Positions 17,922-26,566 of a DNA stretch of 64,000 nt are shown here, piece by piece. The DNA comes from Novosphingobium fluoreni. GTDB taxonomy: Bacteria > Pseudomonadota > Alphaproteobacteria > Sphingomonadales > Sphingomonadaceae. Below the pieces are notes generated by a model. That model was not told the origin of the DNA, made no database searches, and saw only the letters and a list, made by a program, of their open reading frames with translations. Where the stretch lies: positions 310,001-374,000 of the forward strand of contig NZ_JACIDY010000002.1 in NCBI RefSeq assembly GCF_014196615.1. Reading direction: 5' to 3'. How positions within the stretch are numbered: the first letter of the stretch is position 1; each line of letters opens with the position of its first letter. A program made the translations under genes and the position numbers.

Positions 17922-18910
17922 CGATGGCCACCGCAGCACTGCTGATCGACGAAGATCTGGACGACATCGGGCTCGGCTCGCAATTTCGCAGCGATGTCCT
18001 TTCCGGCTTGTCCCAGGCGCGCAAGGCGATACCGGCGCGCTGGTTCTACGATCACCGCGGCAGCCAGCTGTTCGAAGAGATTACCGTTCTCCCCGAGTAT
18101 TATCCCACTCGCACCGAAGTCAGCATTCTGACCGAACATTGCGGGGAAATCGCGCAGGCTGTGGGCCGCGGTCGCGTCGTCGTAGAGTTTGGCGCGGGCA
18201 GCGCCACAAAGACGCCGCTGCTGCTCGATCGCATCGATGCCGCCGGCTACGTGCCGATCGATATCTCAGGTGATTTCCTACGCGAATCCTGCGCGCCGTT
18301 GATTGCGCGGTATCCAGCACTGCCGATCCATCCGGTGGAAGCCGATTTCAACGCGCCCGCAAAAATCCCGCAGGCGCTGGCCGGGCGTGATCGGCTGGGC
18401 TTCTTCCCCGGCTCCACCATCGGCAACATGGAGCCTGCCGCGGCAATCGACTTGCTGCGCACCATGCGTGAGACGCTGGGCAACGGATCGATGCTGCTGA
18501 TCGGCATGGACCGGATCAAGGCGGAAAGCACACTGACAGCCGCCTATGACGACGCCATGGGCGTGACCGCTGCCTTCAATCTCAATCTGGCGCACCGTAT
18601 CAACCGCGAACTGGATGGCACGATTCCCGCCGACGCCCTGCGCCACCGCGCGGTGTGGAACGATGAGCGCGCCCGGATAGAGATGCATCTGGAAGCCCTG
18701 CAGGACATCTCTTTCACCGTGGACGGCTATCGCTTCGCCATGGCGTCCGGTGAAACCATTCACACGGAAAACAGCCATAAGTACGATGAGCGGGGCGCGA
18801 CCACGCTGCTGCTGGGCGGTGGCTGGGAACCGCGCTGCATCTGGAAAGACAAGGAAGACCGTTTCATGGTCATCCTCGCCGATGCTTTGGGGCCGGACCT
18901 CACCGCCTGA
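17918..18910 (+). CDS. egtD: L-histidine N-alpha-methyltransferase EgtD
   Basis: A 330-residue SAM-dependent methyltransferase that trimethylates histidine to hercynine, the first step of ergothioneine synthesis. Family marks are YDHRGSQLFEEIT, LPEYYPTRTE, the SAM motif VEFGAGSATKTPLLL and FFPGSTIGNMEP. The ATG overlaps the egtB stop by 4 bases; a second ATG 6 bases later (MATAALL) is also possible. Together with egtB this forms a minimal ergothioneine operon; the C-S lyase for the last step must be encoded elsewhere or supplied by a general PLP enzyme. Confidence 0.93.
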   Translation: MTMATAALLIDEDLDDIGLGSQFRSDVLSGLSQARKAIPARWFYDHRGSQLFEEITVLPEYYPTRTEVSILTEHCGEIAQAVGRGRVVVEFGAGSATKTPLLLDRIDAAGYVPIDISGDFLRESCAPLIARYPALPIHPVEADFNAPAKIPQALAGRDRLGFFPGSTIGNMEPAAAIDLLRTMRETLGNGSMLLIGMDRIKAESTLTAAYDDAMGVTAAFNLNLAHRINRELDGTIPADALRHRAVWNDERARIEMHLEALQDISFTVDGYRFAMASGETIHTENSHKYDERGATTLLLGGGWEPRCIWKDKEDRFMVILADALGPDLTA

Positions 18911-19009
18911 TGTTTTTCCGCACCTGAGGGATTTCCGGTAGGAGGGATTGCTGCCGCCTTACGCCGCCGTTAGAGCGAGGGAGGTGGAGGCTTCCGTCCC
19001 GAGGACCCG

Positions 19010-20650
19010 ATGATCGAACGGCGCTTTCAAGTCGCGACTTTGGCCGTATATGTCATCGCGACCGCCGTCATCCTCACGATTTCCTGGTTTCAGTGCGACG
19101 GGCATTTCTTCTACGCACTGGATGACCCATACATTCATCTGTCCATCGCGGAAAACATCGCGCGCGGGCACTATGGCATTAACCTTGAAGAGTATTCCTC
19201 TCCCTCGTCGTCGATCATCTATCCTTTTCTGCTGGCCCCGTTTGCGTGGCTGGGGATCGAACGGATGGTGCCACTGCTTATCGGCGTGGCCAGCATGGCG
19301 GCGATCCTCTGGCTCGTCAGCGGATTTTTCGCACGTCATGTGATCGCCGGTGGAACCCGCGAGCATAGCTTGGGGTGGTTGTTGCTCGCCCCGTTCCTGG
19401 TGTTGGCGATCAACGGTGTGGCTCTCCCTATTGCGGGGATGGAGCATCCCTTGCACGTTCTCACCGTCGTCCTGACGATCCTGGGGCTGGTGAACCTGGG
19501 TGAGACCGGGCGCATGCCGCCGGTGCTGCTGATCGGCATTTTCCTGGCACCGCTCTTTCGATTCGAAGGGCTGGCGCTGTCAAGTGCCGCGATCGTGGTA
19601 CTGGTGCTTAAGGGGCGGAAACGCGCTGCCATCGGGCTCACGGCCGCGATTGGCCTGAGCCTGCTCTCCTACGGCGTGTTTATGCACCTTCACGGTTTGC
19701 CGCTGCTGCCCTCATCCGTGATGGTGAAATCCACGGTGTCTGCGGCGGCGGCGGATCAGGGGCCGCTGCGCGTGGTGGCCGGGATCGCGCAGAACCTGGT
19801 CGGATCTTTCAAGAACCGTTGGGGCACGTTGCTGCTGGTCGGCATCGTGCTGCTGCTTCCGGCGCTTGGCACGATCAGGGCCCGGCACAGGGACGGGCGA
19901 ATGGCCCTCGACCTGGATACGCGCGCGATGGTGGCGTTGGCCGTGATCGGTGCGGTGGCGGCGCATCTCGTGCTGGGGGCCTATGGCTGGTTCGGCCGGT
20001 ACGAGGTCTATATCCTGACCGCGCTTCTGCTGGCGGTGATCTATGTCCTCTCCCACGCCATTCGCCGGATAGAGCCTGGCTGGTTGCGCATCGCCACGTG
20101 CGCCTTGGCGTTGACGCTGCTCGACTTCTCGTACGTGAAGACAACGTGGGACACTCCCGGCGCAGCGCGGAACGTCTATGAACAGCAGTATCAGTTGCAT
20201 CGATTCGTTACCGACTTCTTTCGCCATCCGGTGGCGGTGAACGACATCGGCTACGTGTCCTATCGCAATGATGGCTTCGTGCTGGACCTCTACGGCTTGG
20301 GCTCTGAGGAAGCGCGCAAGCTGTTGAAATCGGGGAACCGTGACCTCGATAGCTTCGCCGCCATGGTCCAGCGGCATCACGTTCCGCTGGCGATGATCTA
20401 TCAGAACTGGTTCCAGGGCGCCGCACCGTCAGGCTGGGTGCCGATCGCGCAACTCACCACGGACAAAGTGACGAGTGGTGACAGCACCGTCACCTTCTAC
20501 CTTACGGACCCGAGCCGGCGTGAAGAGCTGATGCACGCCTTGCGCCGTTTCGCGCCGACGCTGCCGCGAAGGGTCAAGTTCGTTGTCGGAACGGAGTCCA
20601 TTCCGCAGGCACCGGTGCAATCATGCCCAATCGAACATGTCCTGCCCTGA
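19010..20650 (+). CDS. Polytopic membrane protein, GT-C/glycosyltransferase-39-like
   Basis: A 546-residue inner-membrane protein with about ten hydrophobic helices. After the first helix comes DDPYIHLSIAENIARG (acidic pair near residue 38), a periplasmic loop motif typical of GT-C enzymes and their RgtA/ArnT-like relatives, which transfer sugars from polyprenyl-phosphate donors. The C-terminal ~150 residues are soluble and would face the periplasm. ATG 19010 follows GAGGA. There is no polysaccharide cluster around it, so donor and acceptor are unknown, and an inactive membrane homologue is possible. Confidence 0.6.
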   Translation: MIERRFQVATLAVYVIATAVILTISWFQCDGHFFYALDDPYIHLSIAENIARGHYGINLEEYSSPSSSIIYPFLLAPFAWLGIERMVPLLIGVASMAAILWLVSGFFARHVIAGGTREHSLGWLLLAPFLVLAINGVALPIAGMEHPLHVLTVVLTILGLVNLGETGRMPPVLLIGIFLAPLFRFEGLALSSAAIVVLVLKGRKRAAIGLTAAIGLSLLSYGVFMHLHGLPLLPSSVMVKSTVSAAAADQGPLRVVAGIAQNLVGSFKNRWGTLLLVGIVLLLPALGTIRARHRDGRMALDLDTRAMVALAVIGAVAAHLVLGAYGWFGRYEVYILTALLLAVIYVLSHAIRRIEPGWLRIATCALALTLLDFSYVKTTWDTPGAARNVYEQQYQLHRFVTDFFRHPVAVNDIGYVSYRNDGFVLDLYGLGSEEARKLLKSGNRDLDSFAAMVQRHHVPLAMIYQNWFQGAAPSGWVPIAQLTTDKVTSGDSTVTFYLTDPSRREELMHALRRFAPTLPRRVKFVVGTESIPQAPVQSCPIEHVLP

Positions 20651-20726
20651 TACCGCGATTCCGCCGAAAGCGCGTTCTGAACGCAACAGCGGTGCGATCG
20701 GTAGGCAACGATCCACGGAAAACCGC

Positions 20727-20801
20727 TGGCTGGGGCGGCAGGATTCGAACCTGCGAATGCCGGTACCAAAAACCGGTGCCTTACCACTTGGCGACGCCCC
20801 A
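20727..20801 (-). tRNA. tRNA-Gln (anticodon TTG)
   Basis: A 75-base tRNA read on the minus strand. The acceptor stem TGGGGCG pairs with CGCCCCA, the discriminator is G, and CCA is encoded. The T-loop GGTTCGAATCC and the D-arm GCCAAGTGGTAAGGC are standard. The anticodon loop between ACCGG and CCGG-type arms reads TTTTTGGTA, giving anticodon TTG for glutamine (CAA/CAG). Since gatCAB is also present in the window, this tRNA may be charged through the Glu-tRNA-Gln amidation route. Confidence 0.95.
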
Positions 20802-20811
20802 TCGCGGGAGA

Positions 20812-20836
20812 GGCGCGCTTAGCGGGTAAGCGCGCC
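20812..20836 (-). terminator. GC-rich hairpin between yghU and tRNA-Gln
   Basis: GGCGCGCTTA and TAAGCGCGCC form a perfect 10-base stem with a 5-base loop, 38 bases beyond the yghU stop and 10 bases before the tRNA 5' end. There is no T-tract, so it may act as a weak terminator or as a processing signal for the tRNA precursor. Confidence 0.4.
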
Positions 20837-20874
20837 GATGAAAAGACCCCATCCCGCAGCGGTGCGGCGCTAAA

Positions 20875-21711
20875 TTACATTACCGCATCGATGTCCGCCG
20901 CCGAATGCCGCTCTCGCACCAGACCGTCGCCCATGCGGTTGACCTTGATGCCGCGCTTCACCGCAGTGCGCGCAAGCATCTCGTCCGACCACCGCACCAC
21001 GTTTTCGTAGCTGGCGAATTCCAGAAACTCATACGCGGTGCCGTATGCTTCACGCCGGGCGATCATGCCGAACCAGCCATACACGGCGATATCGGCGATC
21101 GTGTATTGCTGTCCGGCAAAGTAGGGCACTTCGCCCAGCCGCTTGTCCGCCACGTCCAGAAGGCGCTTGGCCTCCATGGTGAAGCGGTCGATCGCATATT
21201 CAATCTTTTCCGGCGCGTAGGCGTAAAAGTGCCCGAATCCTCCGCCCAGCAACGGCCCGCTGCCCATCTGCCACATCAGCCAGGAGAGGCACTCCGCACG
21301 CTCGGCGGGGTCAGTCGGAATAAACGCACCAAACTTCTCGGCCAGATGCAGAAGGATCGCGCCCGATTCGAAAACGCGGATCGGCTTTTCGCCCGACAGG
21401 TCCATCAACGCTGGTATCTTGGAGTTGGGATTGATCTCCACGAAGCCGGAACTGAACTGTGGGCCCTTGGTGATATCGATCAGCCAGGCATCGTATTCGG
21501 CGGGGTAGCCTGCTGCCAGAAGCTCCTCGAATAGGATCGAAACCTTCTGCCCATTGGGCGTCCCCATCGAGTGGAGCTGGAACGGGTGCGAGCCGCGCGG
21601 CAGTTCGTGATCGTGGGTCGCGCCGGAGATCGGGCGGTTGATATTGGCGAACTTGCCGCCGCTCTCCTTCTCCCAGGTCCATACTGCGGGCGGGGTATAA
21701 GCGTCGGCCAT
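20875..21711 (-). CDS. yghU: Glutathione-dependent disulfide-bond oxidoreductase, YghU-like GST
   Basis: A 278-residue nu-class glutathione transferase. The long N-terminal extension with FANINRPISGATHDHELPRG and the active-site region LHSMGTPNGQKVSILFEEL (Asn in place of the Ser/Tyr of classical GSTs) match YghU and YfcG, which bind two glutathiones and reduce organic hydroperoxides and disulfides. The GSH-binding ESGAILLHLAEKFG motif is present. ATG follows a good AAGGACGATACC site. It is transcribed toward tRNA-Gln and appears to stand alone. Confidence 0.92.
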   Translation of the reverse strand: MADAYTPPAVWTWEKESGGKFANINRPISGATHDHELPRGSHPFQLHSMGTPNGQKVSILFEELLAAGYPAEYDAWLIDITKGPQFSSGFVEINPNSKIPALMDLSGEKPIRVFESGAILLHLAEKFGAFIPTDPAERAECLSWLMWQMGSGPLLGGGFGHFYAYAPEKIEYAIDRFTMEAKRLLDVADKRLGEVPYFAGQQYTIADIAVYGWFGMIARREAYGTAYEFLEFASYENVVRWSDEMLARTAVKRGIKVNRMGDGLVRERHSAADIDAVM

Positions 21712-21805
21712 GGTATCGTCCTTCGGCGGTAATTCAGCGCCCCATACTTAGGTTCGCCTCGCCTATCGACAACCCGTCGCTTCCAAGGCGCAACGACATT
21801 GCGCC

Positions 21806-22726
21806 TCAGTGATGGTGCGCGTGGCCATGGATCGCGCAATCCTGATCGCCGGCTTCTACCTGCAAGGTCGGGTGGCCGATGCCGAACCGGTGCTCCAACT
21901 CGTGCGCCACATCATGCAGGAAAGCATCGGCAGGGCGCGTACCTGGCATAACCAGATGGGCGGTCAGCGCCGATTCCGTGGTGCTCATCGGCCAGATGTG
22001 GAGGTGGTGGATACGCTCCACGCCGGGCAAGGCTTCCAGGTATGTCCGCACTTCGCCGACATCGATGGCATCGGGCACGCCCAACATTCCGAGGCGTAGC
22101 GAATCGCGCAGCAAGTGCCAGCTCGACCACGCGATCACCGCCGTCACGATCAGCGAGGCCAGCGGATCGATCCAGGCGCGTCCTGTCAGCAGGATCATGA
22201 CGCCAGCAACCACGACTCCGGCCGACACCGCCGCATCCGCCATCAGGTGGACGAAGGCTGCGCGCAAGTTCAGGTCGGACTTGCTGCCCTTGGCGAACAG
22301 CAGCGCCGAGGCGCCGTTGACGATGATCCCGGCAGCGGCGACCGCGATCATCGCAGCGCCGCCCACTGACGCGGGATCGGCGAAGCGGCGGATCGTCTCG
22401 ACCAGGATACCTCCGATCGCGACCCACAGCAGCGCTGCGTTGGCGATCGCCGCCAGGATGGACGAGCTTTTCAGACCATATGTGAAACGCTCTGACGGGG
22501 GACGTGCCGCCAGCACGCTCGCGACCCAGGCGAGGACGAGCGAGAGCACATCCGACAAATTGTGCCCGGCGTCCGCGATCAGTGCCATGGAGCCGCTGAT
22601 CCAACCGGCCGCGCCCTCGACGACGACGAAGGCCAGGTTCAGCCCCACCGCGATCGCGAACGCAGATCCGGGATGCGCTCCTTTAGGCGGAGCAGGATGG
22701 TGGTGATGGTGGTGTCCGGCGCCCAT
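21806..22726 (-). CDS. Cation diffusion facilitator (CDF) metal exporter
   Basis: A six-helix inner-membrane exporter of the CDF family, likely for zinc or another divalent metal in exchange for protons. DAGHNLSDV (helix 2) and HLMADAA (helix 5) carry the His/Asp site of zinc-transporting CDFs, and the C-terminal cytoplasmic domain has the IHHLHIWPMSTTESALTAHL strand. Poly-His stretches lie at both ends: six His near residue 5 and HGHAHHH at the C-terminus. I start at ATG 22726 (306 aa); ATG 22753 is an alternative and a TTG at 22789 is less likely. Confidence 0.9.
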   Translation of the reverse strand: MGAGHHHHHHPAPPKGAHPGSAFAIAVGLNLAFVVVEGAAGWISGSMALIADAGHNLSDVLSLVLAWVASVLAARPPSERFTYGLKSSSILAAIANAALLWVAIGGILVETIRRFADPASVGGAAMIAVAAAGIIVNGASALLFAKGSKSDLNLRAAFVHLMADAAVSAGVVVAGVMILLTGRAWIDPLASLIVTAVIAWSSWHLLRDSLRLGMLGVPDAIDVGEVRTYLEALPGVERIHHLHIWPMSTTESALTAHLVMPGTRPADAFLHDVAHELEHRFGIGHPTLQVEAGDQDCAIHGHAHHH

Positions 22727-23142
22727 GCCCGCTTCTGCCACGCCACAGCCCATGCCGACAAGGTGGTGCTGGAAATCGTAGATCCGCAAAACGACGGGTG
22801 AGGAAAGCCGTGTGATGGATTTGCATCACTTGCGGAAAAATGTTGCGCTGCGGCAGCCAATCCTACGCACTGTCACATGCATTGTCACAATTGCTAAGCT
22901 ATTGAAGCGGCATCGGCAGGGTACGCAATCCGTTCGCAATCGGGACGTTCGAACAAGACTTTGGCAGCGCAAGCCGCTTACCTTCAAGACTGTAACAAAA
23001 TGGTCACGAAGGGATGCTCTAGGCCGTTCCAGCACGGCGCGCGCGATACCGGGGCACGAAATCCAGACCGCGCGCGGCGCCATATCTGACGAGATATTAT
23101 TCGGATCGCTTTGCCTCGAACGGGCAAAACAGGGGACAAGAC
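22727..23142. other. Intergenic leader of the TonB-dependent receptor
   Basis: These 416 bases separate the divergent CDF exporter and TonB receptor genes. The sequence is less GC-rich than its surroundings near 22860-23000, as expected for promoters. It holds tandem GTCAC-type motifs at 22870-22888 and 22990-23007. I found no protein gene or recognisable RNA element in it. Confidence 0.4.
22990..23007 (+). promoter_or_regulatory. Possible Pho-box-like direct repeat upstream of the TonB receptor
   Basis: CTGTAAC, AAAA, TGGTCAC: two 7-mers with 11-base periodicity that match the PhoB box half-site CTGTCAY at 6/7 and 5/7. It lies about 135 bases before the receptor start. A second imperfect pair, CTGTCAC and TTGTCAC, sits at 22870-22888 but with 12-base spacing. 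Short motifs like this arise by chance, so confidence is low. Confidence 0.25.
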
Positions 23143-26100
23143 ATGCACTTGAGGTATCTGCTTGCGGCCAGCGCCGCATCCGTTTCGCTTGCCGGTGCCC
23201 TCGCCACGCCGGCGATGGCCCAGGAAACGACGTCGACGATCGCGGGCACCGTGCTCAGCGACGGCCAGCCGGTGGCCGGTGCGCAAGTGGAAGTGCTCAA
23301 CACCGCCACGGGCGGCCGCAGCACGGCGACCAGCTCTTCTAACGGCAGCTTCACCGTCACTGGCCTGCGCCCGGGTGGCCCTTACACCGTTACCGTTCGC
23401 GCCGACGGCTTCGCAGACACGCAAGTCACCGAAATCTCGACAGTCGTGGCACAGTCCTTCAACTTGCCCGTCAACCTCGTCGCGCAGGGCGATGCCATTA
23501 TCGTTACCGCGTCCCGACTGAAGGGAGCTGGTTCGATTTCGCGTGGCCCGGCCACTGTCCTGAGCGCCGAGCAGATCGCCAACGTCGCCACCGTCAACCG
23601 CGATTTGCGTGACCTTATGCGTCGCGATCCCTTCGCCCGTCTGGACGATACGCCGTCGGGTGGTCGCGCAGTTTCGTTTGCCGGTCAGAACGCTCGCTTC
23701 AACCGCTTCACTGTCGATGGCGTGCCGATCACGGATAACTTCGGCCTAAATCCGGATGGTTTGCCCAGCCGTCGTTCGCCGATCCCGTTGGATGCGATCG
23801 GTCAGTTCCAGACGGTCGTTGCGCCCGATAACGTGCGCGATGGCAACTTCCAGGGCGGCGTCGTCAACGTCATCCTGAGGTCCGGCACGAACGATTTCCA
23901 GGGCACCGGCTTCTTCGCGTATTCCGCCGATGAGCTTTCCGGCAAGCGGACCAAGGCGGGGCCCGGCGTTCCGACCGGTCGCGTGACCCTGCCAAACTAC
24001 GAATACAAGAACTACGGCGCTGAGCTTTCGGGCCCGATCGTCAAGGACAAGGTGTTCTTCATGATCGCGGGTGAGCGTATTCGCGCGCCGCGTCCAATTG
24101 CGGAAGGTCCTTCGGACAACAACGCCGGATCCGCCATTCCGAACCTGACGCAAGCGCAGGTCGACCAGATTTCGTCGATCGCATCCTCGCGGTACGGTTA
24201 TACGACGGGCGGCGTGGTCAACGCCAATGGCGACAAGGACGATCGCTTGGTCGGCAAGTTGGACTTCAACATTTCAGATACGCAGCGCCTTTCGGTTACC
24301 GGCACGTACGCAAAGGATCAGCTGACGCTGACCAACAACACCAGCGCCAACGTCAATTCGCCGCAGCTGGGCCTGGCCTCCAATGCGTACATTTCCGGCA
24401 ACGAACTGTGGACCGCCGTCGCGCAGCTGAATTCCGACTGGTCGGACAATTTCTCGACCGAAGTTCGCGGGTTCTACAAGGACTACAAGCGAATCCAGGA
24501 CCCGCTGCTGGGCCGCGGCTTCGCGCAGATGCGCGTCTGTACGGCGCCGACGTCCGACCGCACCAACCCTGGTGCCGCCGGAGCTGGCGCCTCGGTTAAC
24601 TGTCAGCCCGGTTCTGCCATCGTGTCCTTCGGGCCCGACGTATCGCGCCAGACCAACGCGCTGAATACGCAGACCTGGGGCGGCCTCGTTCAGGCTCGCT
24701 TGACGATGAATGACCACGACGTTCGGTTCTTCACCGAAATCCAGCACGTCGATGTTTTCAACGCCTTCCTCAGCTCGTCGAGCCCGGCGGCTGGCACCTC
24801 AGGGGCTTATTACTTCGATTCGATCGCGGACTTCCAGGCCGGCAACGCACAGCGCTTTGGTTATATCAATGCAGTGCCGTCACTGAACCCGGACGACGCT
24901 TCGGGCGTGTTCAGCTACATGAGCTACACCTTCGGCATTCAGGACAACTGGCGCGTCAACGACATGCTGTCAGTCAGCTATGGCGCCCGCTATGATCTGT
25001 ATGGAAGCGATAGCCGCCCCGCGCTGAACCCTGCGTTCACCTCGCGGATCGGTTATCCGAACACCGCGTTCCTGTCAGGGCGCGGCGTGTTCCAGCCCCG
25101 CTTCGGTTTTACCTTTACGCCGATGCGAACGCTGAACCTGCGCGGCAGCCTGGGTATCATCTCGGGCGGTACGCCGGACGTCTACCTGTCGAACAGCTTC
25201 TCTAACACGGGCATCCTGTCCAACCTGATCGACATCACGCAGAACAACAATGGCTCGTACACCGGCGCCCCCGCGAATGTAGCACAGGCCGCGTTGACGA
25301 ACGTCAACGGCAGCACGATCCCCACGGCGGTAAACAATCAGCTAGTCACCGGCGTATCGGCCGCGGCCACCAACGCCACTGATCCCAAATTCGAGATCCC
25401 GTCGCAGTGGCGTGCCTCGTTGTCTGCCGACTGGACGCCGAACTTCGGCGATAGCTCTTTCGGTCGCGGTTGGACCTTCGGGGCTGACTTGCTCTACTCT
25501 GCAGTGCGCAATCAGGTGTTCTTCACTGATGCGCGTTCCGTGCCGACCGCGCTCACCACGCCGGATGGCCGTGTTCGCTATCGTTCGCTGACCAGCTTCG
25601 ATGACACCTTCAACGACATCATCCTGACCAATACGAAGAAGGGCCGCAGCTACGTTGCAGTAGCCCGCATCCGGAAGGAGTTCGACTGGGGCCTGAACAT
25701 CGGTGCCAGCTACACCTATCAGGACATCAAGGACCAGACCCCGGCAACCTCCTCCACCGCCGGTTCGAACTACGCCAACGGAGCGTTCCTGGATGCCAAC
25801 GGTGCAGCTTACGGAATTTCGAACGACGAGGTTAAGCACAACATCAAGTATGACCTCACCTTCGATCACGCGTTCTTCGGCGATTACAAGACGACCTTCG
25901 CACTCTTTGGTGAGACCCGCATCGGCCGTCCGTACAGCTATACGTTCCAGGATACGAGCAGCCGCCGCAGCGCGATCTTCGGCACGACCGGTTCGACCAG
26001 TCGCTACCTGATTTACGTGCCGACGGGCATTGACGACCCGCGCGTCTCCTACGATTCGGCGTCCACCGCCCAAACACTGGATACGTTCTTCCAGAATTCG

Positions 26101-26496
26101 GGCCTCGCCAAGTATCGCGGGCAGATCGCACCGCGTAACGCCTTCAATTCGAAGTGGTTCACGCGCATCGATCTGCACGTCGCGCAGGAAATCCCGGTTC
26201 CGGGTTGGTCGAAGTCGCGCATTCAGCTGTTTGCCGATATCGAGAACTTCACCAACTTCCTGAACCGGAAGTGGGGGCAGATCCGCGAGTATCAGTTCTC
26301 GTACACCGCGGTTGCCGCCCGCGTCGCGTGCCTCACAGCTGCGACCCCGACCGGCGTAAGCGGGCCGGTGGCGACGAACAGCGGGCAGGCATGCGCACAG
26401 TATCGGTACTCGCTGCCGAACGCGACGCCGAGCGACACGATCTACGCGCCGCAGTCTCTCTACACGATCCGCGTGGGTGCTCGTTTCAGCTTCTGA
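23143..26496 (+). CDS. TonB-dependent receptor, Oar-like with carboxypeptidase-regulatory-like N-domain
   Basis: An 1117-residue outer-membrane receptor. A Sec signal peptide (cleavage near TPAMAQ) is followed by a beta-sandwich of the carboxypeptidase regulatory type (about 30-110, IAGTVLSDGQPVAGAQVEV). The plug domain (about 130-260) has DAIIVTASR and FTVDGVPI, and the barrel ends TIRVGARFSF with the terminal Phe needed for Bam insertion. The plug lacks the siderophore-type DVRGG pattern, resembling Oar-family receptors whose ligands are usually unknown. ATG follows AGGGGACAAGAC. A bidirectional terminator separates it from convergent mtgA. Confidence 0.93.
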   Translation: MHLRYLLAASAASVSLAGALATPAMAQETTSTIAGTVLSDGQPVAGAQVEVLNTATGGRSTATSSSNGSFTVTGLRPGGPYTVTVRADGFADTQVTEISTVVAQSFNLPVNLVAQGDAIIVTASRLKGAGSISRGPATVLSAEQIANVATVNRDLRDLMRRDPFARLDDTPSGGRAVSFAGQNARFNRFTVDGVPITDNFGLNPDGLPSRRSPIPLDAIGQFQTVVAPDNVRDGNFQGGVVNVILRSGTNDFQGTGFFAYSADELSGKRTKAGPGVPTGRVTLPNYEYKNYGAELSGPIVKDKVFFMIAGERIRAPRPIAEGPSDNNAGSAIPNLTQAQVDQISSIASSRYGYTTGGVVNANGDKDDRLVGKLDFNISDTQRLSVTGTYAKDQLTLTNNTSANVNSPQLGLASNAYISGNELWTAVAQLNSDWSDNFSTEVRGFYKDYKRIQDPLLGRGFAQMRVCTAPTSDRTNPGAAGAGASVNCQPGSAIVSFGPDVSRQTNALNTQTWGGLVQARLTMNDHDVRFFTEIQHVDVFNAFLSSSSPAAGTSGAYYFDSIADFQAGNAQRFGYINAVPSLNPDDASGVFSYMSYTFGIQDNWRVNDMLSVSYGARYDLYGSDSRPALNPAFTSRIGYPNTAFLSGRGVFQPRFGFTFTPMRTLNLRGSLGIISGGTPDVYLSNSFSNTGILSNLIDITQNNNGSYTGAPANVAQAALTNVNGSTIPTAVNNQLVTGVSAAATNATDPKFEIPSQWRASLSADWTPNFGDSSFGRGWTFGADLLYSAVRNQVFFTDARSVPTALTTPDGRVRYRSLTSFDDTFNDIILTNTKKGRSYVAVARIRKEFDWGLNIGASYTYQDIKDQTPATSSTAGSNYANGAFLDANGAAYGISNDEVKHNIKYDLTFDHAFFGDYKTTFALFGETRIGRPYSYTFQDTSSRRSAIFGTTGSTSRYLIYVPTGIDDPRVSYDSASTAQTLDTFFQNSGLAKYRGQIAPRNAFNSKWFTRIDLHVAQEIPVPGWSKSRIQLFADIENFTNFLNRKWGQIREYQFSYTAVAARVACLTAATPTGVSGPVATNSGQACAQYRYSLPNATPSDTIYAPQSLYTIRVGARFSF

Positions 26497-26521
26497 GCCT
26501 GAGCGCATATCCGCAAAACAG

Positions 26522-26550
26522 AAAGGGCGGCCAATGGCCGCCCTTTTTTG
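26522..26550 (+). terminator. Bidirectional rho-independent terminator (TonB receptor / mtgA)
   Basis: AAAGGGCGGCC, AAT, GGCCGCCCTTTTTT: a strong stem with a T-run, 26 bases after the receptor stop and just before the convergent mtgA stop. On the minus strand the stem is followed by TTTCTG, so it can serve both genes. Confidence 0.9.
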
Positions 26551-26566
26551 TTCTGGTACGCACACG

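Noticed and set aside
16536..17939. 467-codon leftward frame opposite egtB
   Set aside because: EgtB is complete and well supported; no ribosome site or recognisable domain in the opposite frame.
25342..26565. 407-codon leftward frame opposite the TonB receptor end
   Set aside because: The receptor sequence continues to a proper C-terminal Phe; the opposite frame is Arg/Val-rich and lacks motifs.
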